From Micrococcaceae bacterium Sec5.7 (GTDB lineage Bacteria; Actinomycetota; Actinomycetes; Actinomycetales; Micrococcaceae): a stretch of DNA of 64,000 nt. The notes under the pieces are model-generated. The model searched no databases and was not told where the DNA came from. It was given only the letters and a program-made list of their open reading frames with translations. Of this stretch, positions 23,570 through 31,158 are shown piece after piece (positions within the stretch are counted from its first letter, which is position 1; each line of letters starts with the position of its first letter). The position numbers were made by a program, and so were the translations under genes. The stretch is taken from contig CP144169.1 of NCBI GenBank assembly GCA_039636785.1, positions 1,612,001 to 1,676,000 of the forward strand, given 5' to 3'.

Positions 23570-26116
23570 TCAGAGCCTGTTGACGTCCGTCACCCGGACC
23601 ACCGCGGTACCGCTTTCGTCGGAGGCTGCCAGATCCACTTCGGCCGAGATTCCCCAGTCGTGGTTCGTTGCAGGGTCATCGAAGATCTGCCGGACCTTCC
23701 ACAGGCCGGGTTCCTCGGTGATCATCAGCAGACCCGGACCCCTCGCGTCAGGCCCGGTGCCGATGTCGTTGTGTTCGTCAAAGTAGTCGTCCAAAACGTC
23801 TTCCCAGCGTGCGGCATCCCACCCCGCACCGCCGTCGAGCTCGCCCAGCGCGGTGGCGCTCTCATCCGCAAACAGTTCCACGCGCCGGAACATTTCATTC
23901 CTCACCATGACGCGGAATGCACGGATGTTGGACGTGAGCGACGGCGGCGGTGGTGGCGGCGCATCATGCGGCGTCAGCACAGCACCGGAGGTCAGCTCCT
24001 CCCATTCGTCGAGCAGGCTGGAATCCACTTGGCGGACCAGCTCACCCAGCCAGGCAATGAGGTCCTCAAGGTCTTCCCGGAGGACATCCTGGGGGACCGT
24101 CTGCCGCAGGGCTTTGAAGCCATCGGCGAGGTAGCGAAGCACAATGCCTTCCGAGCGCGCCAGACCGTAAAACTGGACGAACTCGCCGAAGTTCATGGCG
24201 CGTTCGTACATGTCCCGCACCACGGACTTGGGGGCGAGCTCGAAGTCGCCCACCCAGGGCGCCGCCTTGCGGTAGACCTCGAAAGCTTCGCCCAGGATTT
24301 CCGCCAGTGGCTGCGGGTATGTGACTTCCTCGAGCATGGCCATTCGCTGGTCGTATTCTATGCCGTCGGCCTTCATGGCGGCGATCGCCTCGCCACGTGC
24401 CTTCTTCTGCTGGGCTGAGAGGATCTGCCGGGGCTTTTCGAGGGTGGCTTCAATGACGGAAACCACATCCAGGGCATACGATGCCGACTCCGGGTCCAGC
24501 AGTTCCAGCGCCGCCAGCGCGAACGGTGAGAGTGGCTGGTTGAGTGCAAAGTTGGCCTGCAGATGGACGGTCAACCTGACGGTCCGTCCGTCCGTCCCCT
24601 GTTGCTTCCCCGGGATGCGTTCCACCACTTCGGCAGCAAGCAGTTCCCGGTAGATGCCCAGTGCCTTTTTCATCAGCTGGAGCTGGGAAGACCGGGGCTC
24701 ATGGTTTTCAGTCAGCAGGCGCCGGGCGGCCTTGAAGGGATCACCGGGGCGTTCCATCAGGTTCATCAGCATTGAGTGGGTCACGGTGAAGCTTGAGGTG
24801 AGCGGGTCCGGGACGGACCCAACCAGGCGCGTGTAGGTGGGCTCGCCCCAGGACACGAAGCCTTCAGGCGGTTTCTTTTTGACCACCTGGCGGAGCTTTT
24901 TCTGGTCGTCGCCGAACTTGGCAGTGGCCTTCGCCATGGCTTTGACGTTTTCCACCACATGCTCGGGGGCCTGTACCACCACAGTGCCGGCGGTGTCGTA
25001 GCCTGCGCGGCCGGCCCGGCCCGCGATCTGATGGAATTCACGGGAATTCAGCAGCCGTGTCCGGACGCCGTCGTACTTGCTGAGCGCCGTGAGCAGCACC
25101 GTGCGGATGGGAACGTTGATGCCTACGCCCAGGGTGTCGGTGCCGCAGATGACCTTCAGCAGACCGGCCTGGGCCAGCTGCTCCACCAGGCGACGGTACT
25201 TCGGCAGCATCCCGGCGTGGTGGACGCCGATACCGTGGCGCACCAGCCGGTTCAGGGTCTTGCCGAAGCCGGCGGCAAACCGGAACCCGGCAATCAGCTC
25301 CGCAATCCGGTCCTTCTCTTCGCGCGTGCAGACGTTGATGCTCATCAGGGTCTGGGCCCGGTCAATGGCTTCGATCTGGCTGAAGTGCACCACATACACC
25401 GGGACCTGCTTGGTGGACAGCAGCTCTTCGAGCGTTTCGTGGACCGGGGTCTGGTGGTAGTAGTAGTGCAGCGGAATGGGACGCTCAGCGGAACTGACAG
25501 TCGTCGTCGGACGCCCGGTGAGTTCAGTAATGCCGGCCTCGAAGCGGCTGACATCGCCAAGGGTGGCGGACATCAGCAGAAACTGCGCCTGGGGGAGTTC
25601 CAGCAGCGGGACCTGCCACGCCCAGCCGCGCTGGGGATCGGAATAGAAGTGGAATTCGTCCATGATGACGGAGCCCAACACTGCCGCGGTGCCTTCACGG
25701 AGAGCGATGTTTGCGAGGATTTCCGCGGTGCAGCAGATGATGGGCGCATCCTGGTTGACGCCGGAATCGCCGGTGATCATGCCAACGTTCTCTGCCCCGA
25801 AGATCTCGCACAGGGCAAAGAACTTCTCCGAGACCAGGGCTTTGATGGGGGCCGTGTAATAACTGCGTTCGCCTCGCGCCATGGACTGGAAGTGCGCCGC
25901 GATGGCCACGAGAGACTTGCCGGATCCGGTGGGCGTCGCCAGGATGACATTGGCTCCGGAGGCCAGCTCCATGATGGCCTCGTCCTGCGCCGCATAGAGT
26001 TCAAGGCCGCGGCTTTCCGTCCACTCGACAAACCGGGTGTACAGCCCGTCCGGGTCGGCGCCTGCACCCGTGGGGTTTCGTTCGGCCGGGGCAGGAAGCT
26101 GTTCAACGAGTTTCAT
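23570..26116 (-). CDS. DEAD/DEAH-box RNA helicase with C-terminal DUF3516-type region
   Basis: This 848-residue superfamily 2 helicase of the Ski2-like group has motif I LATPTGSGKSLVAIA near residues 58-72, motif II VIMDEFHFY near 150, motif III SATLGD near 179, and motif VI QIAGRAGRAGYD near 365. Residues beyond about 400 form the long helical domain called DUF3516 in actinobacteria. An acidic/proline spacer DAPPPPPPS near 745 precedes the last domain. RNA unwinding or processing is probable; no substrate is known. ATG 26116 follows TAAGCT by 8 nt. It is monocistronic and divergent from the methyltransferase gene. Confidence 0.88.
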   Translation of the reverse strand: MKLVEQLPAPAERNPTGAGADPDGLYTRFVEWTESRGLELYAAQDEAIMELASGANVILATPTGSGKSLVAIAAHFQSMARGERSYYTAPIKALVSEKFFALCEIFGAENVGMITGDSGVNQDAPIICCTAEILANIALREGTAAVLGSVIMDEFHFYSDPQRGWAWQVPLLELPQAQFLLMSATLGDVSRFEAGITELTGRPTTTVSSAERPIPLHYYYHQTPVHETLEELLSTKQVPVYVVHFSQIEAIDRAQTLMSINVCTREEKDRIAELIAGFRFAAGFGKTLNRLVRHGIGVHHAGMLPKYRRLVEQLAQAGLLKVICGTDTLGVGINVPIRTVLLTALSKYDGVRTRLLNSREFHQIAGRAGRAGYDTAGTVVVQAPEHVVENVKAMAKATAKFGDDQKKLRQVVKKKPPEGFVSWGEPTYTRLVGSVPDPLTSSFTVTHSMLMNLMERPGDPFKAARRLLTENHEPRSSQLQLMKKALGIYRELLAAEVVERIPGKQQGTDGRTVRLTVHLQANFALNQPLSPFALAALELLDPESASYALDVVSVIEATLEKPRQILSAQQKKARGEAIAAMKADGIEYDQRMAMLEEVTYPQPLAEILGEAFEVYRKAAPWVGDFELAPKSVVRDMYERAMNFGEFVQFYGLARSEGIVLRYLADGFKALRQTVPQDVLREDLEDLIAWLGELVRQVDSSLLDEWEELTSGAVLTPHDAPPPPPPSLTSNIRAFRVMVRNEMFRRVELFADESATALGELDGGAGWDAARWEDVLDDYFDEHNDIGTGPDARGPGLLMITEEPGLWKVRQIFDDPATNHDWGISAEVDLAASDESGTAVVRVTDVNRL

Positions 26117-26124
26117 TGATTTCC

Positions 26125-26130
26125 AGCTTA
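26125..26130 (-). promoter_or_regulatory. -10 box of the helicase gene (leaderless)
   Basis: On the minus strand TAAGCT is followed by 8 nt (ggaaatca) and ATG 26116. Confidence 0.5.
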
Positions 26131-26172
26131 GTGCCAGGCACCGACACCACGGCGCCGGGGGAGGCTGCCGCC

Positions 26173-26201
26173 TTGGTGTGCGGGCGGGGCAGGGCTAGGC
26201 T
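26173..26201 (+). promoter_or_regulatory. Promoter of the trans-aconitate methyltransferase gene
   Basis: TTGGTG (26173-26178) is 17 bp from TAGGCT (26196-26201). Transcription from about 26208 leaves a 32-nt leader containing a GGAGG Shine-Dalgarno sequence, so this gene has an ordinary leader, unlike many of its neighbours. Confidence 0.55.
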
Positions 26202-26239
26202 CACGGTGTCGGTGCCAGCACGAACCCCCGGAGGCAGAC

Positions 26240-27019
26240 TTGAAATGGGATCCAGCAAAATATGTCCAGTTCGGTGATTACCGGGACAGACCCTACTTCG
26301 ACCTGACGGGCCGCGTCCATGCCTCGGCTCCCCGCCACGTGGTGGATCTGGGCTGCGGGCCGGGCAACCTGACTGCAACACTTGCAGAGCGCTGGCCGGA
26401 CGCCGAGGTACTGGGCCTGGATTCCTCAGCCGAGATGCTGGCGAGATCCGCCCCTTATGAGGAAGCCGCGCCTGGCCTGAGCTTCGGACTTGCCGATATC
26501 GCGGAGTGGACGCCCGCAGCCGAGACAGACGTTGTGGTTACCAACGCCGCATTGCAATGGGTGCCCGGCCACCTGGAATTACTGGCCGGCTGGGCGGCAG
26601 CGCTGACGCCCGGAGCCTGGTTCGCCCTTCAGGTGCCGGGAAACTTCAGCTCTCCTTCGCACGTGCTGATGCGGGAGCTGGCGGAGTCAGCCGAATGGTC
26701 TGCAAAGCTCGACGGCGTATTGCGGCATGACGGTGCGGTAGCCGAGCCGGCCAGTTATCTGCAGACCATGCTCGACGCCGGATGTTCGGCTGAGGCCTGG
26801 GAGACCACATACCAGCAGGTACTTCCGGGGAAGAATCCGGTACTGGAATGGGTCCGGGGTACCGGGCTGCGGCCTGTCCTGGCTGCGCTGCCACCAGAAG
26901 ATGCGGAGGCGTTCGAATCCGAATACTCTGCCCTTCTGGACGAGGCCTATCCGTCCATGGAGCACGGCACAGTCTTCCCGTTCCGCAGAATTTTCGCCGT
27001 GGCCCGCAAGCGCCACTGA
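26240..27019 (+). CDS. tam: Trans-aconitate 2-methyltransferase
   Basis: This 259-residue SAM-dependent class I methyltransferase shows the SAM-binding motif I VVDLGCGPGNLTATLAERW near residues 34-52, LGLDSSAEML near 59, and the family-typical VTNAALQWVPGH near 96-107. The N-terminus KWDPAKYVQFGDYRDRPYFD is diagnostic of the Tam group, which methylates trans-aconitate to relieve inhibition of aconitase. The start codon is TTG 26240: the ATG immediately downstream is out of frame, and GGAGG lies about 8 nt before the TTG. It is monocistronic. Confidence 0.9.
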   Translation: MKWDPAKYVQFGDYRDRPYFDLTGRVHASAPRHVVDLGCGPGNLTATLAERWPDAEVLGLDSSAEMLARSAPYEEAAPGLSFGLADIAEWTPAAETDVVVTNAALQWVPGHLELLAGWAAALTPGAWFALQVPGNFSSPSHVLMRELAESAEWSAKLDGVLRHDGAVAEPASYLQTMLDAGCSAEAWETTYQQVLPGKNPVLEWVRGTGLRPVLAALPPEDAEAFESEYSALLDEAYPSMEHGTVFPFRRIFAVARKRH

Positions 27020-27051
27020 CGCTTTGATCCGGCGGATTCGGCCGGATCACG

Positions 27052-27076
27052 TTGTTTTCACAGCGTGTGAGAACAA
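27052..27076 (+). promoter_or_regulatory. Inverted-repeat operator before the ABC exporter operon
   Basis: TTGTTTTCACA and TGTGAGAACAA are 11-bp arms with a 3-bp centre (GCG) and match as reverse complements at 10 of 11 positions. The site ends 20 bp before a TACAAT -10 box (27096-27101), so a bound protein would cover the -35 region. The GntR regulator at the end of the same operon is the natural candidate to bind it, by inference. Confidence 0.6.
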
Positions 27077-27095
27077 TGCGCAGTGTGATGTGGCT

Positions 27096-27101
27096 TACAA
27101 T
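27096..27101 (+). promoter_or_regulatory. -10 box of the ABC exporter operon
   Basis: TACAAT gives an expected start near 27108 and a leader of about 66 nt with GGAGG before GTG 27174. The -35 region is covered by the inverted repeat, and no good TTGACA-like box is present, which fits a regulated promoter. Confidence 0.5.
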
Positions 27102-27173
27102 GGCGGGGCAGCTAATGGCGGCTGGCGTCTTGCTGATTCTGGATCCGACTCCCGATCTACGCATGGAGGTACG

Positions 27174-28925
27174 GTGCTTGTCCGAATGATGGCGCGGCTG
27201 CTTGCGGGCCACAAGGTTGCTGTCACGGCCATTCTGCTCCTGCAGCTTGTCCAGACCGCAGGGAATCTGCTCCTGCCCACGATCAATGCCAGCATCATCG
27301 ACGATGGAATCGTCAAAGGTGATACCGGACTGATTCTCCGGCTGGGCGGCTGGATGTCGGGCATCGCCGCCATGCAGGTACTCGCTGCTTTGGGGGCGGG
27401 ATACCTCGGTGCATCCGTGGCAATGAAGCTGGGGCGGCAGCTGCGCCGGGAGCTTTTTGCCCAAATCCAGAACCTGTCCTCCCAGGAAGTCGCGGCCTTC
27501 GGCACACCGAGCCTCATAACGCGCGCCACCATCGACGTCCAACAGATCCAGTCGCTCGCGGTGCTTGTCTTCACCATGCTGGTGGCCGCGCCAGTCATGG
27601 GAATCGGAGGCATTGCGCTGGCTCTGCACAAGGATGTGGCGCTATCCGGAATCGTGATTGCCATTGTGCCGGTGCTGCTGCTGATCATGTACTTGATTGT
27701 GCGCCGGCTGGTGCCCCTCTACCGGCGCGGCCAGGAACTGGTTGACCGCATCGGTGGAGTGCTGCGGGAACAGATCATCGGCGCCAACGTCATCCGTGCC
27801 TTTGTCCGTCAGCGTCACGAAACAAGCAGGTTCGCCGAAGCGAACCGCCAACTCACGGGCAACAACCTGCAATCCGCGCTGATGGTGGCAGGAATGCTGC
27901 CCCTGATCATGATTGTGGTGAACCTTTCCTCCGTGGGCGTGGTCTGGTTCGGCGGGCACCGGATCGAGGACGGCCAGATGCAGCTCGGTTCGCTGACCGC
28001 CTTCATCGCCTACATTCTGCAGATCCTGATGGCCATCATGATGGCCATGTACGTGTTTATGACAGCCCCACGAGCCGCAGTCTGCGCAGAGCGTATCCAG
28101 GCAGTGCTTGACACCGCACCTGCCATCTCAGACGCGGCGGACGCCGCCGACCCCCTGGCCATGGCAGCAGGGGGTGCCCTAAAGGGGGCAGTGGAGTTCC
28201 GCAATGTCGGTTTCTCCTACCCGGGCGCTGAAGCCGCTGTGCTCGGAAACGTCACCTTTACAGCACGCCCTGGAACCACCACCGCCATCATCGGATCAAC
28301 GGGCAGCGGCAAGTCCACACTGCTCAACCTGCTGCCGCGCTTTCTCGATGCAACGGCCGGGGAAATCAGAATCGCAGGACACAATATCCGCTCGCTCCGG
28401 CTGGACCACCTCAGGGGCTGTCTCTCCATGGTGCCGCAACAGGCATACCTCTTCGCGGGAACCGTGGCGGAAAATCTGCGGGTTGCGGCGCCGTCCGCGC
28501 CGGATCTGGAGCTGTGGCTGGCCCTCCGCACAGCGCAGGCTGAGGACTTTGTCCGGAAGCTGCCCGGCGGGCTGCAGTCCGCCGTGGCCCAGGGCGGCAC
28601 GGGGCTGTCAGGCGGTGAGCGGCAGCGGCTCTGCATTGCCAGGGCCTTGCTGCGGAAAGCCCCCGTTTATCTTTTTGATGACAGCTTTTCAGCCCTTGAC
28701 TACGCTACCGAAGCCCGGCTGCGTGATGCCATGGCGCCCACATTGGATGGGGCCGTGACGATAATCGTCGCCGAGCGGGTCTCCACAATCGTCGACGCCA
28801 GTCTCATACTCGTGCTTGACGATGGACGTCTCGTGGCGCAGGGCACCCACGCTGAGCTTCTGGAATCCTCCCGGACGTACCGTGAGATAGCTGCCTCCCA
28901 GCTTGCACTGGAGGACTCCCCGTGA
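27174..28925 (+). CDS. ABC exporter half-transporter, degenerate-site subunit
   Basis: This 583-residue half-transporter has six membrane helices (about residues 10-310) and one ATPase domain. Walker A is GSTGSGKST near 381 and the signature LSGGERQRL is intact. The Walker B end reads LFDDSFSALD, with Asp in place of the catalytic Glu, and the H-loop reads VAERVSTI, with Glu in place of His. Loss of both catalytic residues marks it as the degenerate-site partner of a heterodimeric exporter. The GTG start lies 4 nt after GGAGG; the longer open frame upstream overlaps the methyltransferase gene. It overlaps the next gene by 4 bp. Confidence 0.9.
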   Translation: MLVRMMARLLAGHKVAVTAILLLQLVQTAGNLLLPTINASIIDDGIVKGDTGLILRLGGWMSGIAAMQVLAALGAGYLGASVAMKLGRQLRRELFAQIQNLSSQEVAAFGTPSLITRATIDVQQIQSLAVLVFTMLVAAPVMGIGGIALALHKDVALSGIVIAIVPVLLLIMYLIVRRLVPLYRRGQELVDRIGGVLREQIIGANVIRAFVRQRHETSRFAEANRQLTGNNLQSALMVAGMLPLIMIVVNLSSVGVVWFGGHRIEDGQMQLGSLTAFIAYILQILMAIMMAMYVFMTAPRAAVCAERIQAVLDTAPAISDAADAADPLAMAAGGALKGAVEFRNVGFSYPGAEAAVLGNVTFTARPGTTTAIIGSTGSGKSTLLNLLPRFLDATAGEIRIAGHNIRSLRLDHLRGCLSMVPQQAYLFAGTVAENLRVAAPSAPDLELWLALRTAQAEDFVRKLPGGLQSAVAQGGTGLSGGERQRLCIARALLRKAPVYLFDDSFSALDYATEARLRDAMAPTLDGAVTIIVAERVSTIVDASLILVLDDGRLVAQGTHAELLESSRTYREIAASQLALEDSP

Positions 28926-30736
28926 CGGAATCCGCCGCTGCGGGGCAGAACCCGGCGCGGTTCCGGCAAGCGGCGATGAGGCTGCTTGGCCTGTTGGGGC
29001 CCGTCAAATGGCGGATGCTGACGGTGGTTGCCGCCACCTGCGGATTCGTGGCGCTTAACGTGGCCGCCCCCAAGCTCCTCGGTGACGCCACCGACGTTGT
29101 GGTTGACGGTTTTTATGGCGGAACTCTTAACCAAGGGAAACTTGCGGCGCTGTTGGTGACGGTAGCGCTGATGTATGTTGGCGCGTCGCTGTTCAGCTGG
29201 ATCCAGGGCGCGCTCACAGCCGGCGCCGTCCAGCGGCTCATCTATGGCCTGCGGGCGTCAGTGCAGGAGAAACTGCACAGATTGCCGTCAACCCACTTCC
29301 AGGAGCAAACACGCGGTGACGTCCTGAGCCGGGCCACCAATGACATTGACAACATCTCGCAGACCTTCAACCAGCTGCTCACACAGCTGATTATGTCCGT
29401 CCTGATGCTTTGCGGTGCACTGGCCATGATGCTGTGGATCTCGCCGCTGCTTGCCGCCATAGCACTGGCATCCGTACCGCTTTCCACGCTCATCACGGTG
29501 CTGGTTGCCAGGAAGTCCCAGTTCCACTTCGCCGATCAGTGGACGGCAACGGGGGAGCTGAACGCCCACATCGAGGAATACGTCACGGGCCATGAGGTCA
29601 TCAAGGCGTTCAGCCGTCAGGAGGCTGCAGCGGCAGTCTTCGGGGGCAGCAACGACCGTCTTGCCCTCACCGCGGCGCGCGCACAGTATGCTTCCGGCAT
29701 TGTGCAGCCTCTCATGGTGGCTGTTTCAAATCTCAACTACATTGCCGTCGCCGTGGTGGGGGCACTGCAGGTGGCCGCGGGCGCCATGACCATCGGCGGA
29801 ATCCAGGCATTCATCCAGTTCAGCCGGCTGTTCACCCAGCCCATGGGCCAGATCGGCGGCATGCTGACCCTTATGCAATCCTGCGCGGCCTCGGCTGAGC
29901 GGGTTTTTTCGCTGCTGGATGCTGACGAGATTCCGGCGGAGCCGGACGTTGTGGGGGCCACCGCTGAACCAGGCGGCCGGATCGTATTTGACCACGTAAC
30001 GTTCGGTTATGACCCGGTTTCACCCGCAGTCAGGGATCTCTCCTTCGCGGTGGAGCCCGGCCAGACCGTCGCAATCGTTGGCCACACCGGGGCCGGTAAA
30101 ACCACCGTTGTTAATCTGCTGATGCGTTTTTACGAGCTCGACTCGGGCCGGATCACGATGGATGGGATCGATATCTCAGCCATGCCCCGGGATGTCCTTC
30201 GCAGCGGGTTCGGCATGGTGCTTCAGGACGCGTGGCTGTTCACGGGGACCATCCGGGAGAACATTGAATACGGCCGTCCCGGGGCCAGCGACGCTGACGT
30301 GATCGCGGCGGCCAAGGCCAGCCACGTGGATCATTTTGTCAGGTCGCTGCCCGCGGGTTACGCCACCATGCTGGGCAATGGGGGCGGCTCGCTGAGCCAG
30401 GGCCAGCGCCAGCTCATCACCATTGCCAGGGCACAGCTGGCAGGCCGGAGTGTCCTGATCCTGGACGAGGCCACGAGCTCCGTGGACACCAGGACTGAGG
30501 TCCTGATCAGGGAAGCGATGCAACGGCTGCGGAGTGGCCGGACCAGCTTTGTTATTGCCCACCGTTTGTCCACCGTCCGGGACGCTGATCTAATCTTGGT
30601 CATGGACCACGGACGCATCGTTGAACACGGAACCCACCCTGACCTGCTGGCGGCGAAGGGATTCTACACAAACCTCTACACCGCCCAGTTTGCCGGACGC
30701 AGCCGGAAGCGCGGGAATATGGGGGCCGGCCTGTGA
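28922..30736 (+). CDS. ABC exporter half-transporter, catalytic subunit
   Basis: The 604-residue partner has six membrane helices followed by an ATPase domain with canonical Walker A GHTGAGKTT, Walker B ILDEATSSVD (catalytic Glu present) and H-loop IAHRLSTV. Its signature is LSQGQ rather than LSGGQ. The altered signature would face the degenerate Walker site of the first subunit, which is the arrangement known from heterodimeric exporters such as TM287/288 and BmrCD. The substrate is unknown; drug or lipid efflux is usual for the family. The start overlaps the previous stop and the stop overlaps the GntR gene, so the three are one operon. Confidence 0.92.
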   Translation: MTESAAAGQNPARFRQAAMRLLGLLGPVKWRMLTVVAATCGFVALNVAAPKLLGDATDVVVDGFYGGTLNQGKLAALLVTVALMYVGASLFSWIQGALTAGAVQRLIYGLRASVQEKLHRLPSTHFQEQTRGDVLSRATNDIDNISQTFNQLLTQLIMSVLMLCGALAMMLWISPLLAAIALASVPLSTLITVLVARKSQFHFADQWTATGELNAHIEEYVTGHEVIKAFSRQEAAAAVFGGSNDRLALTAARAQYASGIVQPLMVAVSNLNYIAVAVVGALQVAAGAMTIGGIQAFIQFSRLFTQPMGQIGGMLTLMQSCAASAERVFSLLDADEIPAEPDVVGATAEPGGRIVFDHVTFGYDPVSPAVRDLSFAVEPGQTVAIVGHTGAGKTTVVNLLMRFYELDSGRITMDGIDISAMPRDVLRSGFGMVLQDAWLFTGTIRENIEYGRPGASDADVIAAAKASHVDHFVRSLPAGYATMLGNGGGSLSQGQRQLITIARAQLAGRSVLILDEATSSVDTRTEVLIREAMQRLRSGRTSFVIAHRLSTVRDADLILVMDHGRIVEHGTHPDLLAAKGFYTNLYTAQFAGRSRKRGNMGAGL

Positions 30737-31113
30737 GCGCGGGCGTTTCCTTTCCCGGGAACTGGAAACCCAACGAAAGCAGCTCGGTGCCGCTTTTTGA
30801 TCAGTTGCGGCTGCACGTGATCGAGCAGGCGGACCGGGGCACGCTATCTGCCGGCACCAGGCTGCCCGCGGTCAGAAGCCTGGCCGGGCTCCTCGGCGTG
30901 GCACCCCACACGGTGGCGCGTGCCTACAAGGAACTTGAGGCGGCAGGGGTAGTGGCCACACGGGGGCGGAACGGGACGGTGGTCTGCGCCCGGGATGAGC
31001 GTTGGGGCGCGGTGACAGCCGCCGCCGCAGATTTCGCAGGGGCCGCCAAGGCACAAGGGGTTTCGTTCGCCGAGGCCGTGCAGCTGTTCGCCGCGGCCTA
31101 CGACGCCGAATAG
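30733..31113 (+). CDS. GntR-family transcriptional regulator (YtrA type)
   Basis: The 126-residue protein is a short GntR regulator. The winged-helix domain spans residues about 15-80: PLFDQLRLHVIEQADRGTL, TRLPAVRSLAGLLGVAPHTV (recognition helix), YKELEAAGVV. It is followed by only about 45 residues, a helical tail in place of an effector domain. This is the YtrA subfamily pattern, in which regulators are often linked to ABC transporters. GTG 30733 overlaps the end of the exporter gene. Self-control of the operon through the inverted repeat at 27052-27076 is an inference. Confidence 0.87.
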   Translation: MSAGVSFPGNWKPNESSSVPLFDQLRLHVIEQADRGTLSAGTRLPAVRSLAGLLGVAPHTVARAYKELEAAGVVATRGRNGTVVCARDERWGAVTAAAADFAGAAKAQGVSFAEAVQLFAAAYDAE

Positions 31114-31129
31114 CCGGCCGCATGGATAT

Positions 31130-31145
31130 TCGAAGAAGTTTTCGA
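31130..31145 (+). promoter_or_regulatory. LexA-like (SOS) box upstream of uvrA
   Basis: TCGAAGAAGTTTTCGA resembles the actinobacterial/Gram-positive LexA consensus (TCGAAC-N4-GTTCGA), with one mismatch in each half-site. It ends one base before the uvrA -10 box, an ideal place for repression. uvrA is a classical SOS gene, but binding is not shown by sequence alone. Confidence 0.6.
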
Positions 31146-31146
31146 T

Positions 31147-31152
31147 TAGCAT
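31147..31152 (+). promoter_or_regulatory. -10 box of uvrA (leaderless)
   Basis: TAGCAT is followed by 6 nt (tagtcc) and GTG 31159, with no Shine-Dalgarno sequence. Confidence 0.6.
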
Positions 31153-31158
31153 TAGTCC

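Noticed and set aside
24959..26119. 386-residue plus-strand frame over the helicase gene
   Set aside because: It is the complement of the conserved helicase motifs and has no start signal.
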